Shown: in pieces, positions 26,630-35,025 of the stretch
Layout of the letters: the number at the start of each line of letters is the position of its first letter
Position numbering within the stretch: the stretch's first letter is position 1
Notes under the pieces: generated by a model
The model's input: the letters and a program-made list of their open reading frames with translations, nothing else
The model's database searches: none
Told to the model about the DNA's origin: nothing
Assembly (NCBI GenBank): GCA_001725155.1
Contig: MEFP01000005.1
Coordinates: 62,001 to 126,000 of the forward strand
DNA from: Lysobacteraceae bacterium SCN 69-320
GTDB lineage: Bacteria > Pseudomonadota > Gammaproteobacteria > Xanthomonadales > Rhodanobacteraceae
DNA length: 64,000 nucleotides
Reading direction: 5' to 3'
Made by a program: the position numbers and the translations under genes

Positions 26630-29083
26630 ATGAGTACCGCTGTCCATCGCTTCGCCGACTTCCGCCTCGATCCTGCCACGCGCGAACTGCAGCGCGGCGG
26701 CGTGCTCGTCGCGCTGCCGCCGCGGGCATTCGACTGCCTGGCCTATCTGGTCGAACACCGCGAACGCGCCGTGGGCCGCGACGAACTGATCGCCGCGGTC
26801 TGGGGCAAGGTCGACGTCTCCGACACCCTGCTCGCGCAGACCATCCTGCGCGTGCGTCGTGCGGTCGGCGACACCGGCAATGAACAGCATGCGGTGCGCA
26901 CCGTGCCACGCTTCGGCTATCGCTGGGTGCTGCCTACCGAAAGCGTCGTCGCCGGCAGCGACGACGCGCCGACGGCGCAAGCGCAGCCTGTCGCCGAAGC
27001 CGAAGCAGCCACGCCGCTGCCGGCGGCCGCCGTTGCGGCGGAACCGGCGCCGACGTCGCCAACCGCATACGCGCCATCGCTTCCGGCTACTACCGCAACG
27101 GCGCCGCCGGTCGAGTCGCGAGGCCGCCCGGTCTGGCCCTGGATCGTGCTCGCCGCCGCGGCGATCCTGATTGCCGCCCCGTTCGCCCGCCGCCCCGCGG
27201 CGCCGGTCGCGGCGCCGGCGGCCGGTATCGACCGGCCGGCCGACGCCGGCAGCGCCGCGGCCATCGTATTGCCGGTGGAGATCAACGAAGGCGCGGAATG
27301 GTCCTGGGTGCGTCTGGGCGGCATGGATTTCCTCGCTACGCAGCTGCGCAGCGCCGGCCAGGCCACCTTGCCCAGCGACACGACCCTGGTCCTGCTGTCG
27401 CGCAATGCCGCGACGCGCACGCCGCAGTCCGACCTCGACACGGCCCGCGCCAGCGGCGCGCGGCTCGTGCTCGCGCCGCAGGCCCGGCGTGACGGCGAGC
27501 GCTGGCGGCTGCACCTCGAAGCCTACGCCGCCGACGGCAGCCGACGCGAGGCCGAGGGCGAGGCGGAGACCGTGCTGGAAGCCGGCCGCGTGGCGATGGC
27601 CCGGCTGCTCGGTCCGCAGCTCGACACCGGCGCTCTTGCCGGCGGCCGGCGGGCCGAACACCTGCAGCGCGCCGAAGCTGCGCTGCTGGGCGACGACCTG
27701 GAGCTGGCCCGGCGCGAACTCGACGCGATCGGCGCCGGCGGCGGCGACGCGGAACTGATCTACCGCCGCTCCCGGATCGACTTCCGCGCCGGCGACTACG
27801 AGGCGTCGGATCGGCGCCTGCTGCCGCTGCTGCAGAGTCTGGATCCGCGCCACGACGCCCCTCTGCGTGGCCAGGTGCTCAACGGCCTGGGCTCGGCGGC
27901 GATACGGCGCAACCGCATGCAGGACGCCGAACGCCATTTCACCGAAGCCGTCGCGCTGCTGGAGCCCGGCGGCGACACGCGCGCCCTGGGCCAGGCCTAT
28001 ACGGGACTCGCGGTCAGCCAGGCGGCGCAGCATCGCTTCGATCCGGCGCTGCGCCTGTTCGCCGAAGCGCGCGTCGCGCTGGAAAAGGCCGGCGACGAAC
28101 TGGCCATCGCGCGCGTCGACGGCAACCTCGGCATTCTCGACATCGAACGCGGCCGCTATGCGGAAGCCGTGACCGGGCTGCGCCGCGCGGCCGCGCGTTT
28201 TGCGGCGTTCGGCGCGGTCAACGAACAGCTGACGACGCTGATCGGCCTCGCGCGGGCTCAATCGGAAATGCTCGATACGGCCGGCGCGAGCCAGACCGCC
28301 GACACGTTCTGGAGCCTGGCCGCGCGCAGCGCGAGTCCGCGCCTGCGTCATCAGATGGCCGTGGTCCGCGCCGACATCCTGGCCCAGTGCGGCCGCCTGC
28401 AGGAGGCGCGCAGCCTGCTGGCCGGACTCAAGCGCGAGCTCGACCTGCCGCTGGAGAACGACACCCAGGCGCGCGCCGACGCGGTGCTGGCACGGCTGGC
28501 CCTGGCCGACGGCGACGCCGCGCTGGCCCTGCGCCTGGCCCAGGCCGGCCTGGAAGGCCTGCCCGAAGAACAGTATGACCGCGAACGCGCCCAGCTCTGG
28601 CTGCTGCGCCTGCGCGCGCTGCGCGCCCAGGAACGCGACAGCGAAGCGCGCGGCCTGCTGCCGGCGCTGCAGGACTGGGCCGTGCATGCGCACGATCCGG
28701 CTGCGTCGCTGTACGCCGGCCTGGCGGCGGCCGAGCTGGACTGGAGCCAGAACCGGCGCGACACCGCGCGCCAGCGCTACACGGAGCTGCTGGAGCAGGC
28801 CGAACGATCCGGCGTCGCCCTGGATCTGGCCCTGGTCGTGCAGAGCTACGGCGGCGCCCTGCTCGCGTCCGGCGACAGCCGAGCGGCCGCGCCGGTCATC
28901 GCACGAGTCGCGCGCTGGGCCGACACCGACTTCGGCTGCGCCCTGCTGCAGGTCTGGGGCTACTGGTCCGACGGCGACGCCGGCGCCTGGCAGCGCGCGC
29001 TGGAAAAGGCCCGCGGCCTGGCCGGCGAGCGGCCGATCGCGCCGCTGCTGACCCGGCCGCCGCAGCCCGCGCCGCTGCACTGA
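26630..29083 (+). CDS. ToxR/CadC-like winged-helix regulator with membrane helix and TPR repeats
   Basis: 817 aa. Residues about 5-100 are an OmpR-type DNA-binding domain: LPPRAFDCLAYLVEHRERAV, LAQTILRVRRAVGD, TVPRFGYRW. A Pro/Ala-rich linker leads to one membrane helix at about 168-186 (WPWIVLAAAAILIAAPF). The rest is presumably periplasmic and made of many TPR-like helical pairs, for example QVLNGLGSAAIRRNRMQDAE. Such one-component membrane regulators bind DNA directly from the membrane and sense through the C-domain. The signal and targets are unknown; the divergent hydrolase and the downstream secreted HAF protein are candidates. Confidence 0.87.
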   Translation: MSTAVHRFADFRLDPATRELQRGGVLVALPPRAFDCLAYLVEHRERAVGRDELIAAVWGKVDVSDTLLAQTILRVRRAVGDTGNEQHAVRTVPRFGYRWVLPTESVVAGSDDAPTAQAQPVAEAEAATPLPAAAVAAEPAPTSPTAYAPSLPATTATAPPVESRGRPVWPWIVLAAAAILIAAPFARRPAAPVAAPAAGIDRPADAGSAAAIVLPVEINEGAEWSWVRLGGMDFLATQLRSAGQATLPSDTTLVLLSRNAATRTPQSDLDTARASGARLVLAPQARRDGERWRLHLEAYAADGSRREAEGEAETVLEAGRVAMARLLGPQLDTGALAGGRRAEHLQRAEAALLGDDLELARRELDAIGAGGGDAELIYRRSRIDFRAGDYEASDRRLLPLLQSLDPRHDAPLRGQVLNGLGSAAIRRNRMQDAERHFTEAVALLEPGGDTRALGQAYTGLAVSQAAQHRFDPALRLFAEARVALEKAGDELAIARVDGNLGILDIERGRYAEAVTGLRRAAARFAAFGAVNEQLTTLIGLARAQSEMLDTAGASQTADTFWSLAARSASPRLRHQMAVVRADILAQCGRLQEARSLLAGLKRELDLPLENDTQARADAVLARLALADGDAALALRLAQAGLEGLPEEQYDRERAQLWLLRLRALRAQERDSEARGLLPALQDWAVHAHDPAASLYAGLAAAELDWSQNRRDTARQRYTELLEQAERSGVALDLALVVQSYGGALLASGDSRAAAPVIARVARWADTDFGCALLQVWGYWSDGDAGAWQRALEKARGLAGERPIAPLLTRPPQPAPLH

Positions 29084-29236
29084 ACCGCGCGAATGTGACG
29101 CCGCGCACAGCCCGGCGATTCGGCGGCCGCAAAAAATCCGCAATGAAATCAATGCAGTGATGGAAAATTCATGAAACGCGAAAGTGCCCCGCATCGAGCG
29201 TGAAAGCGCTTGGCGGGGGGCTACCAATACTGCGTC

Positions 29237-29293
29237 GGTCCACCGGGCCGCCGGTCTCCCCCACCTCCCCCCTCGCCGGCCGTCCGGTGGACC
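29237..29293 (+). other. Long inverted repeat in the leader of the HAF-repeat gene
   Basis: GGTCCACCGG (29237-29246) and CCGGTGGACC (29284-29293) are perfect 10-bp complements around a 37-nt C-rich spacer. The repeat ends 28 bp before the ATG of the secreted protein. As RNA it would form a stem-loop close to the ribosome site GAGGG. The rest of the 238-bp gap (29084-29321) holds an unusually AT-rich block at about 29130-29180, probably the promoter. Confidence 0.5.
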
Positions 29294-29321
29294 TTCTTCC
29301 CGCTTCGTCGAGGGTTCATCC

Positions 29322-30896
29322 ATGCGTGTTTGCATTCTTGCGGGCCTGATCGCCCTGGCCGTTTCCGGCACCGCGCCGGCCGGCAGCTTCACCTCCATCG
29401 AACAGCCCGGCAGCCAGCTGGTCGCCCTGTCCGAGCACGGCCGCATCGCCACCGGCGGCTTCCAGGGTGCCGAGGCCGCTTTCCGCTGGACCCGCGACGA
29501 TGGCGCCTCGCTGATCGCCAACTACTCGGAAGTGCAGGGCATGAACAGCTGGGGCCAGCCGGTGGTCGGCCAGTCCCGCGACGCGAACCAGAACTGGGTC
29601 GCCGCGATCGCCTACAGCAATGCGCAGTTCTTCGATCCGATCCTGGTCGGCGCGCTGCCCGGCGCGCAACCGATGGACGGCTGGCTCAGCAGCGGCTACG
29701 ACGTCGCCGACGACGGCACCGTTGTCGGCCTGGCCAACAACGCGGCCAACGACGCGGTCGCGTTCCGCTGGAACGCGGCAACCGGCATCAGCGAGCTGCC
29801 GCGACTGACTCCGGAGGGTGCGGCCCGCGCTAACGGCATCAGCCGCGACGGCCAGGTCATCATCGGCTGGAACGACACCCAAGTCGGCTACCGCCGCGCG
29901 GTCAAATGGGTCAACGGCGCGATCAGCGAATTCCTCGACAGCAAGGGCTCGCAGGTGGGCGAGGCTCTGGGCATCAACCGCGACGGCAGCGTCATCGTCG
30001 GCACCGGCGCCGGCGTCGACGGCAAGGAAGCCTGGCGCTGGACCGCGGCGACCGGCGTGCAGCCGATCGGCATCATCGGTACCGGCAGCTTCTTCGACCG
30101 CGCCTACGCGTTCGGCGTCAGCGACGACGGTAACCTGATCGGCGGCGCCAGCGGTTTCGGCTTCCAGCGCGACGCGGTGGTCTGGACGCCGGCCACGGGC
30201 ATGATCAAGCTGACCGACTTCCTCGCTGCGCGCGGCATCGAAGTGCCGGCCGGCTGGCTGCTGAACTCGGTCACCGCGGTATCCGGCGACGGCCGCGTCA
30301 TCGGCGGCTGGGGTCTGGATCCGAACAGCGCGATCAACTCCTTCGTCATCGAACTCGACGCGGTGCCGCGCCAGGACGCCATCGTCGAAGCCCACGGCAA
30401 GGTCATCTACAACGACGTCGCGGCCGGTCCGTTCACCGGCGTGCCCGAGAACACACCGGTCAGCATGAGCCTGCGCCTGAGCCCCGACGGTTTCGTCGTC
30501 GAGGCCGGCCATCACGTCGCCTACCCGATCCGCCTCGACAACGCGGTACTGCAGGCCGGCAGCGCGAGCGAGACCCTGGCCAACGTCAACACGCCGTCGG
30601 TACGCATCGCCAACGACTATCCGCGCTCCGACGGCATCCACCTGTTCGAGACGCCGCTGACCACGCCGCAGACCAGCATGGAATTCGAGCTGTTCAATCC
30701 CGGCGGCGACCTGTTCGATTCGGCCGACCTCAACGGCATCAACCGCACCTTCGGTCCGGAGCACTTCGAGAAGGCGGCCTGGGTCGTGTTCGAAGGCCAG
30801 GGCGGCGCGCGCGGCATGATGATCCAGCTCGACTCGGTCACGATCGAGGACGAATGCTCGATCTTCTGCGGCCGCTTCGACGCGCCCGCGCCGTAA
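29322..30896 (+). CDS. Secreted HAF-repeat protein
   Basis: 524 aa. A signal peptide MRVCILAGLIALAVSGTAPA is followed by about eight beta repeats of the HAF extracellular type, each with a form like ISRDGQVIIGWND or INRDGSVIVGTGAG and an AFRWNAATGI strand (residues 20-350). The C-terminal 150 residues are a separate beta domain ending in DECSIFCGRFDAPAP. The two closely spaced Cys and the FD tail may be a sorting or disulfide feature, but it is not the IPTL tag expected for the XrtH encoded in this window. A GAGGG ribosome site precedes the ATG. The function of the family is unknown. Confidence 0.85.
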   Translation: MRVCILAGLIALAVSGTAPAGSFTSIEQPGSQLVALSEHGRIATGGFQGAEAAFRWTRDDGASLIANYSEVQGMNSWGQPVVGQSRDANQNWVAAIAYSNAQFFDPILVGALPGAQPMDGWLSSGYDVADDGTVVGLANNAANDAVAFRWNAATGISELPRLTPEGAARANGISRDGQVIIGWNDTQVGYRRAVKWVNGAISEFLDSKGSQVGEALGINRDGSVIVGTGAGVDGKEAWRWTAATGVQPIGIIGTGSFFDRAYAFGVSDDGNLIGGASGFGFQRDAVVWTPATGMIKLTDFLAARGIEVPAGWLLNSVTAVSGDGRVIGGWGLDPNSAINSFVIELDAVPRQDAIVEAHGKVIYNDVAAGPFTGVPENTPVSMSLRLSPDGFVVEAGHHVAYPIRLDNAVLQAGSASETLANVNTPSVRIANDYPRSDGIHLFETPLTTPQTSMEFELFNPGGDLFDSADLNGINRTFGPEHFEKAAWVVFEGQGGARGMMIQLDSVTIEDECSIFCGRFDAPAP

Positions 30897-31201
30897 CCGG
30901 CAACAGGCGACGCAGCCACGCTTGCGCAGGCCGAGGCCCACCGCCTCGGCCTGTGCGCGTTCGCGAAAGACGAATGCCTCGTCGCTCGTCGACGCCCGCC
31001 CCCGTTCCCGATCCGGCCGTTCACCGCTGCAACGCAGCTTGACGCTTGCATGACAAGTGGCAAGGCTATGAGCACGCCCCCGCCTGCCGCGGCGGCGTAC
31101 CCGCCATGACCGCCCGCCCCGCGCCTGCCCGCCGGGGTAACGCGCTTGCTTCGCGGACGACCATGACGCCCTGCATCCACGTACGTTGGGAGGGTTACGT
31201 C
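30897..31201 (+). other. Intergenic region with strong hairpin before the EF-G paralogue
   Basis: 305 bp. A perfect 10-bp stem AGGCCGAGGC/GCCTCGGCCT (30928-30937 with 30943-30952, loop CCACC) lies 31 bp after the HAF stop. It can be extended by GCGC/GCGC (30924-30927 with 30955-30958). It has no U-tract. A TTGACG at 31040-31045 could be a -35 for the EF-G gene, but no good -10 lies at normal spacing. No ORF is accepted here. Confidence 0.5.
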
Positions 31202-33244
31202 ATGTCCTACACCACCGATGGCATCCGAAATATCGCGCTCGTGGGCCACGCGAGCGCGGGCAAAACGACCTTGTTCGAAGCGCTGCTGCATGCCGGCGGC
31301 GTGATCCAGACCCAGGGCAGCATCGAGCGCGGCAGCACCGTGTCGGACTACGATCCGATGGAAAAGGAGCGCCAGCACTCGATCGCCGACACGATCGCCT
31401 CGATCGACCGCGGCGACTGCCATGTCAACCTCATCGACACACCCGGACATCCCGAATTCCGCGGTCCGACGCTATCGGCGCTGGCCGCCGTCGAGACCTG
31501 CGCCATCGTGGTCAACGGCCACAACGGCATCGAGTTCTCCACGCACCGTCTGATGGACTATGCGAAGCAGCGCAATCTCTGCCGTCTGCTCGTGGTCAAC
31601 AAGATCGACGGCGCGAACTGCCGCGCGCTCGTGGAACAGCTGCGCGAAACCTTCGGCCCCGAATGCCTGCCGATCAATCTGCCGGCGCAGGGCGGCAAGA
31701 CCGTCGTCGACTGCTTCTTCAAGCCTGAAGGCGTCGCCGATTTCGACAGCGTCGCCGCGGCGCACCAGCGCATCATCGACCAGGTCGTCGAGATCAACGA
31801 AACGGTGATGGGCCACTACCTCGACGAAGGCGAGCAAGGCCTGTCCGGCCAGGAGCTGCACGACGCGTTCGAACAATGCCTGCGCGAAGGTCATCTGGTA
31901 CCGATCTGCTTCGTCTCGGCGCGTACCGGCGCCGGCGTACGCGAACTGCTGGATCTGATCGAGCGGCTCGCGCCGAGTCCGGCCGAAGGCAACCCGCCGC
32001 CGTTCGTCAAAGGCACGGGCACTTCGGCCGCCCCCATCGAGGCCAGGCCGGATCCGGCAGCGCATGTGATCGCCGACGTCTGGAAGATCGTCAACGACCC
32101 GTTCGTCGGCAAGCTCGGTATCTTCCGCGTCTACCAGGGCACCGTGCGCAAGGATACCCAGCTGTTCATCGACGACGGCAAGAAGCCGTTCAAGGTCGGC
32201 CATCTGTTCAAGCTCAAGGGCAAGGACCACGTCGAGATCGACCAGGCCGTGCCCGGCGACATCGCTGCGGTGGCCAAGATCGACGAAATCCATTTCGACG
32301 CCGTGCTGCACGATTCCCACGACGAGGACCAGATCCACCTCAAGCCGTTGGATTTCCCGAATCCGATGTTCGGACTCGCCGTAGAGCCCGCGCACAAGGG
32401 CCAGGAACAGAAACTCGCGACGGCGTTGGCCAAGCTCGGCGAGGAAGACCCGTGCTTTCGTGTCGAACACAACAAGGAGCTCAACGAGATGGTCGTGCGC
32501 GGCCTCTCGGACCTGCATCTGAAGCTCATGCTCGAGCGCATGAAGGAGCGCTACGGCGTCGAGGTGAAATCGCGTCCGCCGCGCATCGCCTATCGCGAAA
32601 CCGTCGGCAGCGCCGCCGAAGGCCATCACCGCCACAAGAAGCAGACCGGCGGCGCGGGCCAGTTCGGTGAAGTGTTCCTGCGCGTGGAGCCGCTGGAGCG
32701 CGGTGCAGGCTTCGAGTTCGTCGATGCGGTCAAGGGCGGCACGATCCCGGGCCAGTTCCTGCCTGCCGTGGAGAAGGGCGTACGGCAAGTACTCGATCAC
32801 GGCGCCGTCGCCGGCTACCAGATGCAGGACGTGCGCGTGACCGTCTACGACGGCAAATACCATCCGGTGGATTCCAAGGAAGTCGCCTTCATCGCCGCCG
32901 GCAAGAAAGCCTTCCTCGATGCGATCACCAAGGCCCGGCCGACCCTGCTCGAACCGGTCGTCAATCTCGAGGTGTTCGTGCCCGACAATCACATGGGCGA
33001 CGTGACCGGCGGCCTGGCCGGCAAACGCGCGCGCATCAGCGGCACCGACTCGCTGCGCGGCGGCGAGATCATCATCCGCGCCCAGGTGCCGCTGGCCGAG
33101 GTGACCGACTACCAGACCGAACTCAAGTCCATGACCGGCGGCCGCGGCCGCTACGCGATCGAGTTCAGCCATTACGAAGCGGTGCCGCCGCAGGTGCAGA
33201 AGCAGCTCGTCGACGCCTACAAGCCGCGGCCGGAAGAAGACTGA
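31202..33244 (+). CDS. EF-G paralogue (elongation factor G-like GTPase)
   Basis: 680 aa, five-domain EF-G architecture. G motifs are GHASAGKTT, the switch-II DTPGHPEF and NKID. The family differences from canonical FusA are clear: ESDPMEKE-like switch I here reads SDYDPMEKERQHS, and domain IV reads RIAYRETVGSAAEGHHRHKKQ. This is the EF-G2 / FusA2-like group found beside normal EF-G; its role is uncertain and it may lack ribosome-stimulated translocation. It has no neighbouring rpsL/rpsG or tuf, so it is not the str-operon fusA. A GGGAGGG ribosome site precedes the ATG; the longer upstream frame has no better start. Confidence 0.9.
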   Translation: MSYTTDGIRNIALVGHASAGKTTLFEALLHAGGVIQTQGSIERGSTVSDYDPMEKERQHSIADTIASIDRGDCHVNLIDTPGHPEFRGPTLSALAAVETCAIVVNGHNGIEFSTHRLMDYAKQRNLCRLLVVNKIDGANCRALVEQLRETFGPECLPINLPAQGGKTVVDCFFKPEGVADFDSVAAAHQRIIDQVVEINETVMGHYLDEGEQGLSGQELHDAFEQCLREGHLVPICFVSARTGAGVRELLDLIERLAPSPAEGNPPPFVKGTGTSAAPIEARPDPAAHVIADVWKIVNDPFVGKLGIFRVYQGTVRKDTQLFIDDGKKPFKVGHLFKLKGKDHVEIDQAVPGDIAAVAKIDEIHFDAVLHDSHDEDQIHLKPLDFPNPMFGLAVEPAHKGQEQKLATALAKLGEEDPCFRVEHNKELNEMVVRGLSDLHLKLMLERMKERYGVEVKSRPPRIAYRETVGSAAEGHHRHKKQTGGAGQFGEVFLRVEPLERGAGFEFVDAVKGGTIPGQFLPAVEKGVRQVLDHGAVAGYQMQDVRVTVYDGKYHPVDSKEVAFIAAGKKAFLDAITKARPTLLEPVVNLEVFVPDNHMGDVTGGLAGKRARISGTDSLRGGEIIIRAQVPLAEVTDYQTELKSMTGGRGRYAIEFSHYEAVPPQVQKQLVDAYKPRPEED

Positions 33245-33255
33245 CGCAGGGACGG

Positions 33256-33280
33256 CCGGAGCGCGGCGGGCGCGCTCCGG
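33256..33280 (+). terminator. Perfect hairpin after the EF-G paralogue
   Basis: CCGGAGCGCG/CGCGCTCCGG (33256-33265 with 33271-33280) forms a 10-bp stem with a 5-nt loop, 11 bp after the stop codon. No U-tract follows, so it is either a Rho-type or inefficient terminator or a 3'-end stabiliser. Confidence 0.5.
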
Positions 33281-33361
33281 TCGACGGCAGGAGGCGGGTG
33301 CGATGTGGGACTTGTATGTCCCAAGGCATCCTGGCGGCGATGTCGGTGTTTGCCCGCACGC

Positions 33362-33603
33362 ATGAACAAGATCACGGCGAGAAAAATCCGGATCGCTCGC
33401 GAAAACGGCCGCATCCCGACCCCGTCCCTGAAGATGAATGGACAGCCGACGGTCAGGGAAGCCGCCGAGCCCCCGGAAACTACAGCGCCCGCACCGACGT
33501 TCCCGTGCTGAGCGGCGATCGCAAGCTGCAGACCTTCAGCGAAGCGCTGCGCGACTCGATCCGACAGAACCGTTCCGCCATCGAGAAGCTTTCCACGCGC
33601 TGA
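33362..33603 (+). pseudogene. Remnant of a Doc-partner antitoxin (frameshifted)
   Basis: The first frame gives MNKITARKIRIARENGRIPT and continues to a stop at 33511. The adjacent frame then gives VLSGDRKLQTFSEALRDSIR and ends at 33603, three bases before the Doc-like ATG. Joining the two near 33495-33505 yields one plausible 80-aa antitoxin-sized protein, so a single-base frameshift is likely. I do not recognise the antitoxin family. Its position fits an antitoxin-toxin operon. Confidence 0.45.
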
Positions 33604-33606
33604 GCA

Positions 33607-33990
33607 ATGATTCGTCTGCTGCGCGTCGACGACATCATCCGTATCCACGATGCGATTCTTGCCGAGACCGGCATCGGTCTGCCGGGCCTCGCCGGCAACA
33701 AGGATCTGGCCGGCATGCTCGGTCGCGTCGCCAATCGGATCGGCTACGAACTGCACGATGATCTGCTGCGCATCGCGGCGTTCTACGCCGTCGCCACGGG
33801 ACACTGCTTCAACGACGGCGACAAGCGCACCGCCTGTGGCGATGGACGTGTTCCTGCGCATGAACGGTCTGGCCATCGGCACGGACGAAGACACCTCGTC
33901 GAAATGATGGCGCAGACCGCAGCGGGCCGGCTCGATCACGAAAACCTGACCGAAGCCGGCGTCGATGACCACGCGGCGCCGGCAGACTGA
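33607..33990 (+). pseudogene. Doc/Fic-type toxin with two compensating frameshifts
   Basis: Residues 1-76 are a good Doc start, from MIRLLRVDDIIRIHDAILAE through the Fic-type motif HCFNDGDKRTA. At about 33835 the Doc sequence moves to the next frame (VAMDVFLRMNGLAIGTDEDT). At about 33893 it returns to the first frame (LVEMMAQTAAGRLDHENLTEA). The as-read 127-aa product therefore has a garbled stretch of about 20 residues. The Fic motif has Asp where HxFx[D/N]GNKR has Asn. Doc phosphorylates EF-Tu in known cases; this copy is probably dead unless the sequence has errors. Confidence 0.75.
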
Positions 33991-34172
33991 CGCGCCGCGC
34001 CAATCCATCCCGCTGCCCGGCCACTCGCGTCCTCATCGGCGCAACCGCACCGGCTTCGTCATCACGGCGAGGTGCCGACCATCACGGCGCCGCGCACGGC
34101 ATTGCGCTCCTTCATCGCCCGACTACACTGCACGCGCGACCGTAGTCCGCCCTACCGAAGGAGTCGAAGGCC

Positions 34173-34310
34173 ATGAACCTCCCTGCCCTGATCGCGCTGA
34201 TCGCCGGCATCCTGATCCTGATCCGCCCCCGCCTGCTGAACTACGTCGTGGCGATCTATCTGATCGTGATCGGTCTGCTCGGCCTGTTCCCGCGACTGGC
34301 GCATTTCTGA
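34173..34310 (+). CDS. 45-aa membrane protein, DUF3096 family
   Basis: The whole protein is MNLPALIALIAGILILIRPR followed by a second hydrophobic helix LNYVVAIYLIVIGLLGLF and a short tail. Two helices around the conserved RPRLLNY turn match the DUF3096 family of tiny inner-membrane proteins; the function is unknown. A GAAGGAG ribosome site lies upstream. The start of the GNAT gene follows 13 bp later, so the two may be co-transcribed. Confidence 0.85.
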   Translation: MNLPALIALIAGILILIRPRLLNYVVAIYLIVIGLLGLFPRLAHF

Positions 34311-34323
34311 GCACGCCACGCGC

Positions 34324-34869
34324 ATGACGCCTCCCCTGCACCCTGCCGGGACGGTCGCCGGCCTGCAGACCGAGCGGCTGAACCTGCGGCCGCTGACGCT
34401 CGACGACGCGGCCGACTACTGGCCGCTGGTACGCGATGCGGAAATCCTGCGCTACGTCGGCGAAAAACCCTGCGAGTCGCTCGATGCCGTGCGCGCATTG
34501 CTGCGCGACAGGCCGCTGGCGGACTACGCGAATCACGGCTACGGCCGGCTGGCCGTGACCACCCGCGAGGACGGCCGCTTCGTCGGCTGGTGCGGGCTCA
34601 AGTATCTGCCCGATCTCGACGAGGTGGACATCGGCTATCGCTTCCTGCGCGACTGCTGGGGACGCGGCTATGCCAGCGAAGCGGGCGCCGCCGTGCTGCG
34701 GCAAGGTTTCGAGCAACTGGGGCTGCAGCGCATCGTCGGCCTGGTCGTGCCGGACAATGCGGCCTCGGTGCGCGTGCTGTGCAAGCTCGGCCTGCGCCAC
34801 GAGCGCCGCCTGCGCCTGCCGCTGCACACCGAAGAGATCGACCTGTACGCCATCGCACGTGCTGCCTGA
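34324..34869 (+). CDS. RimJ/RimL-type GNAT acetyltransferase
   Basis: 181 aa. It begins LQTERLNLRPLTLDDAADYW, typical of Acetyltransf_3. The acetyl-CoA loop is RDCWGRGYASEA and the C-terminal part is NAASVRVLCKLGLRHERRLR. These enzymes acetylate N-termini or small amines; the substrate cannot be read. It is close behind the DUF3096 gene. Confidence 0.9.
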   Translation: MTPPLHPAGTVAGLQTERLNLRPLTLDDAADYWPLVRDAEILRYVGEKPCESLDAVRALLRDRPLADYANHGYGRLAVTTREDGRFVGWCGLKYLPDLDEVDIGYRFLRDCWGRGYASEAGAAVLRQGFEQLGLQRIVGLVVPDNAASVRVLCKLGLRHERRLRLPLHTEEIDLYAIARAA

Positions 34870-34921
34870 ACGCCTTTCCCGGCCTGCCGGCGAGCACGAG
34901 GGTGCGGCGCACGGGCGCCGT

Positions 34922-34938
34922 ACCGAATCCGATTCGGT
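34922..34938. promoter_or_regulatory. Palindrome upstream of tamA (possible operator)
   Basis: ACCGAAT-CCG-ATTCGGT, 7-bp perfect arms, lies between the GNAT stop and the tamA promoter region. It has no T-run, so a protein-binding site is more likely than a terminator. Confidence 0.35.
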
Positions 34939-34991
34939 GACCGCCGTCACCGCCTGTAACCCCCTGTCGCGGCGGCATCCGGCGCGGCTGC

Positions 34992-34999
34992 TATAGAAT
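34992..34999 (+). promoter_or_regulatory. Putative -10 region of tamA-tamB
   Basis: TATAGAAT preceded by TGC (extended -10 form), 26 bases before the tamA ATG. It contains the TAGAAT hexamer also found before sdaA and etfB. The -35 is not clear. Confidence 0.5.
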
Positions 35000-35025
35000 C
35001 CGGGTCGTTCGCACGGATAGGTCGC

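Noticed and set aside
25811-29521. 1236-codon open frame on the minus strand across the TPR regulator
   Set aside because: It spans several genes antisense, has no recognisable domain and conflicts with the well-supported winged-helix/TPR gene.
29322-30896. HAF-repeat protein as the substrate of exosortase H
   Set aside because: Its C-terminus lacks an IPTL motif, a hydrophobic helix and a basic tail.
31040-31070. Sigma-70 promoter of the EF-G paralogue using TTGACG
   Set aside because: No acceptable -10 at 16-18 bp spacing; only GGCTAT at 19 bp.
33607-33990. Programmed ribosomal frameshifting in the Doc-like gene
   Set aside because: No slippery heptamer or downstream structure is evident at either shift; mutation or sequencing error is simpler.
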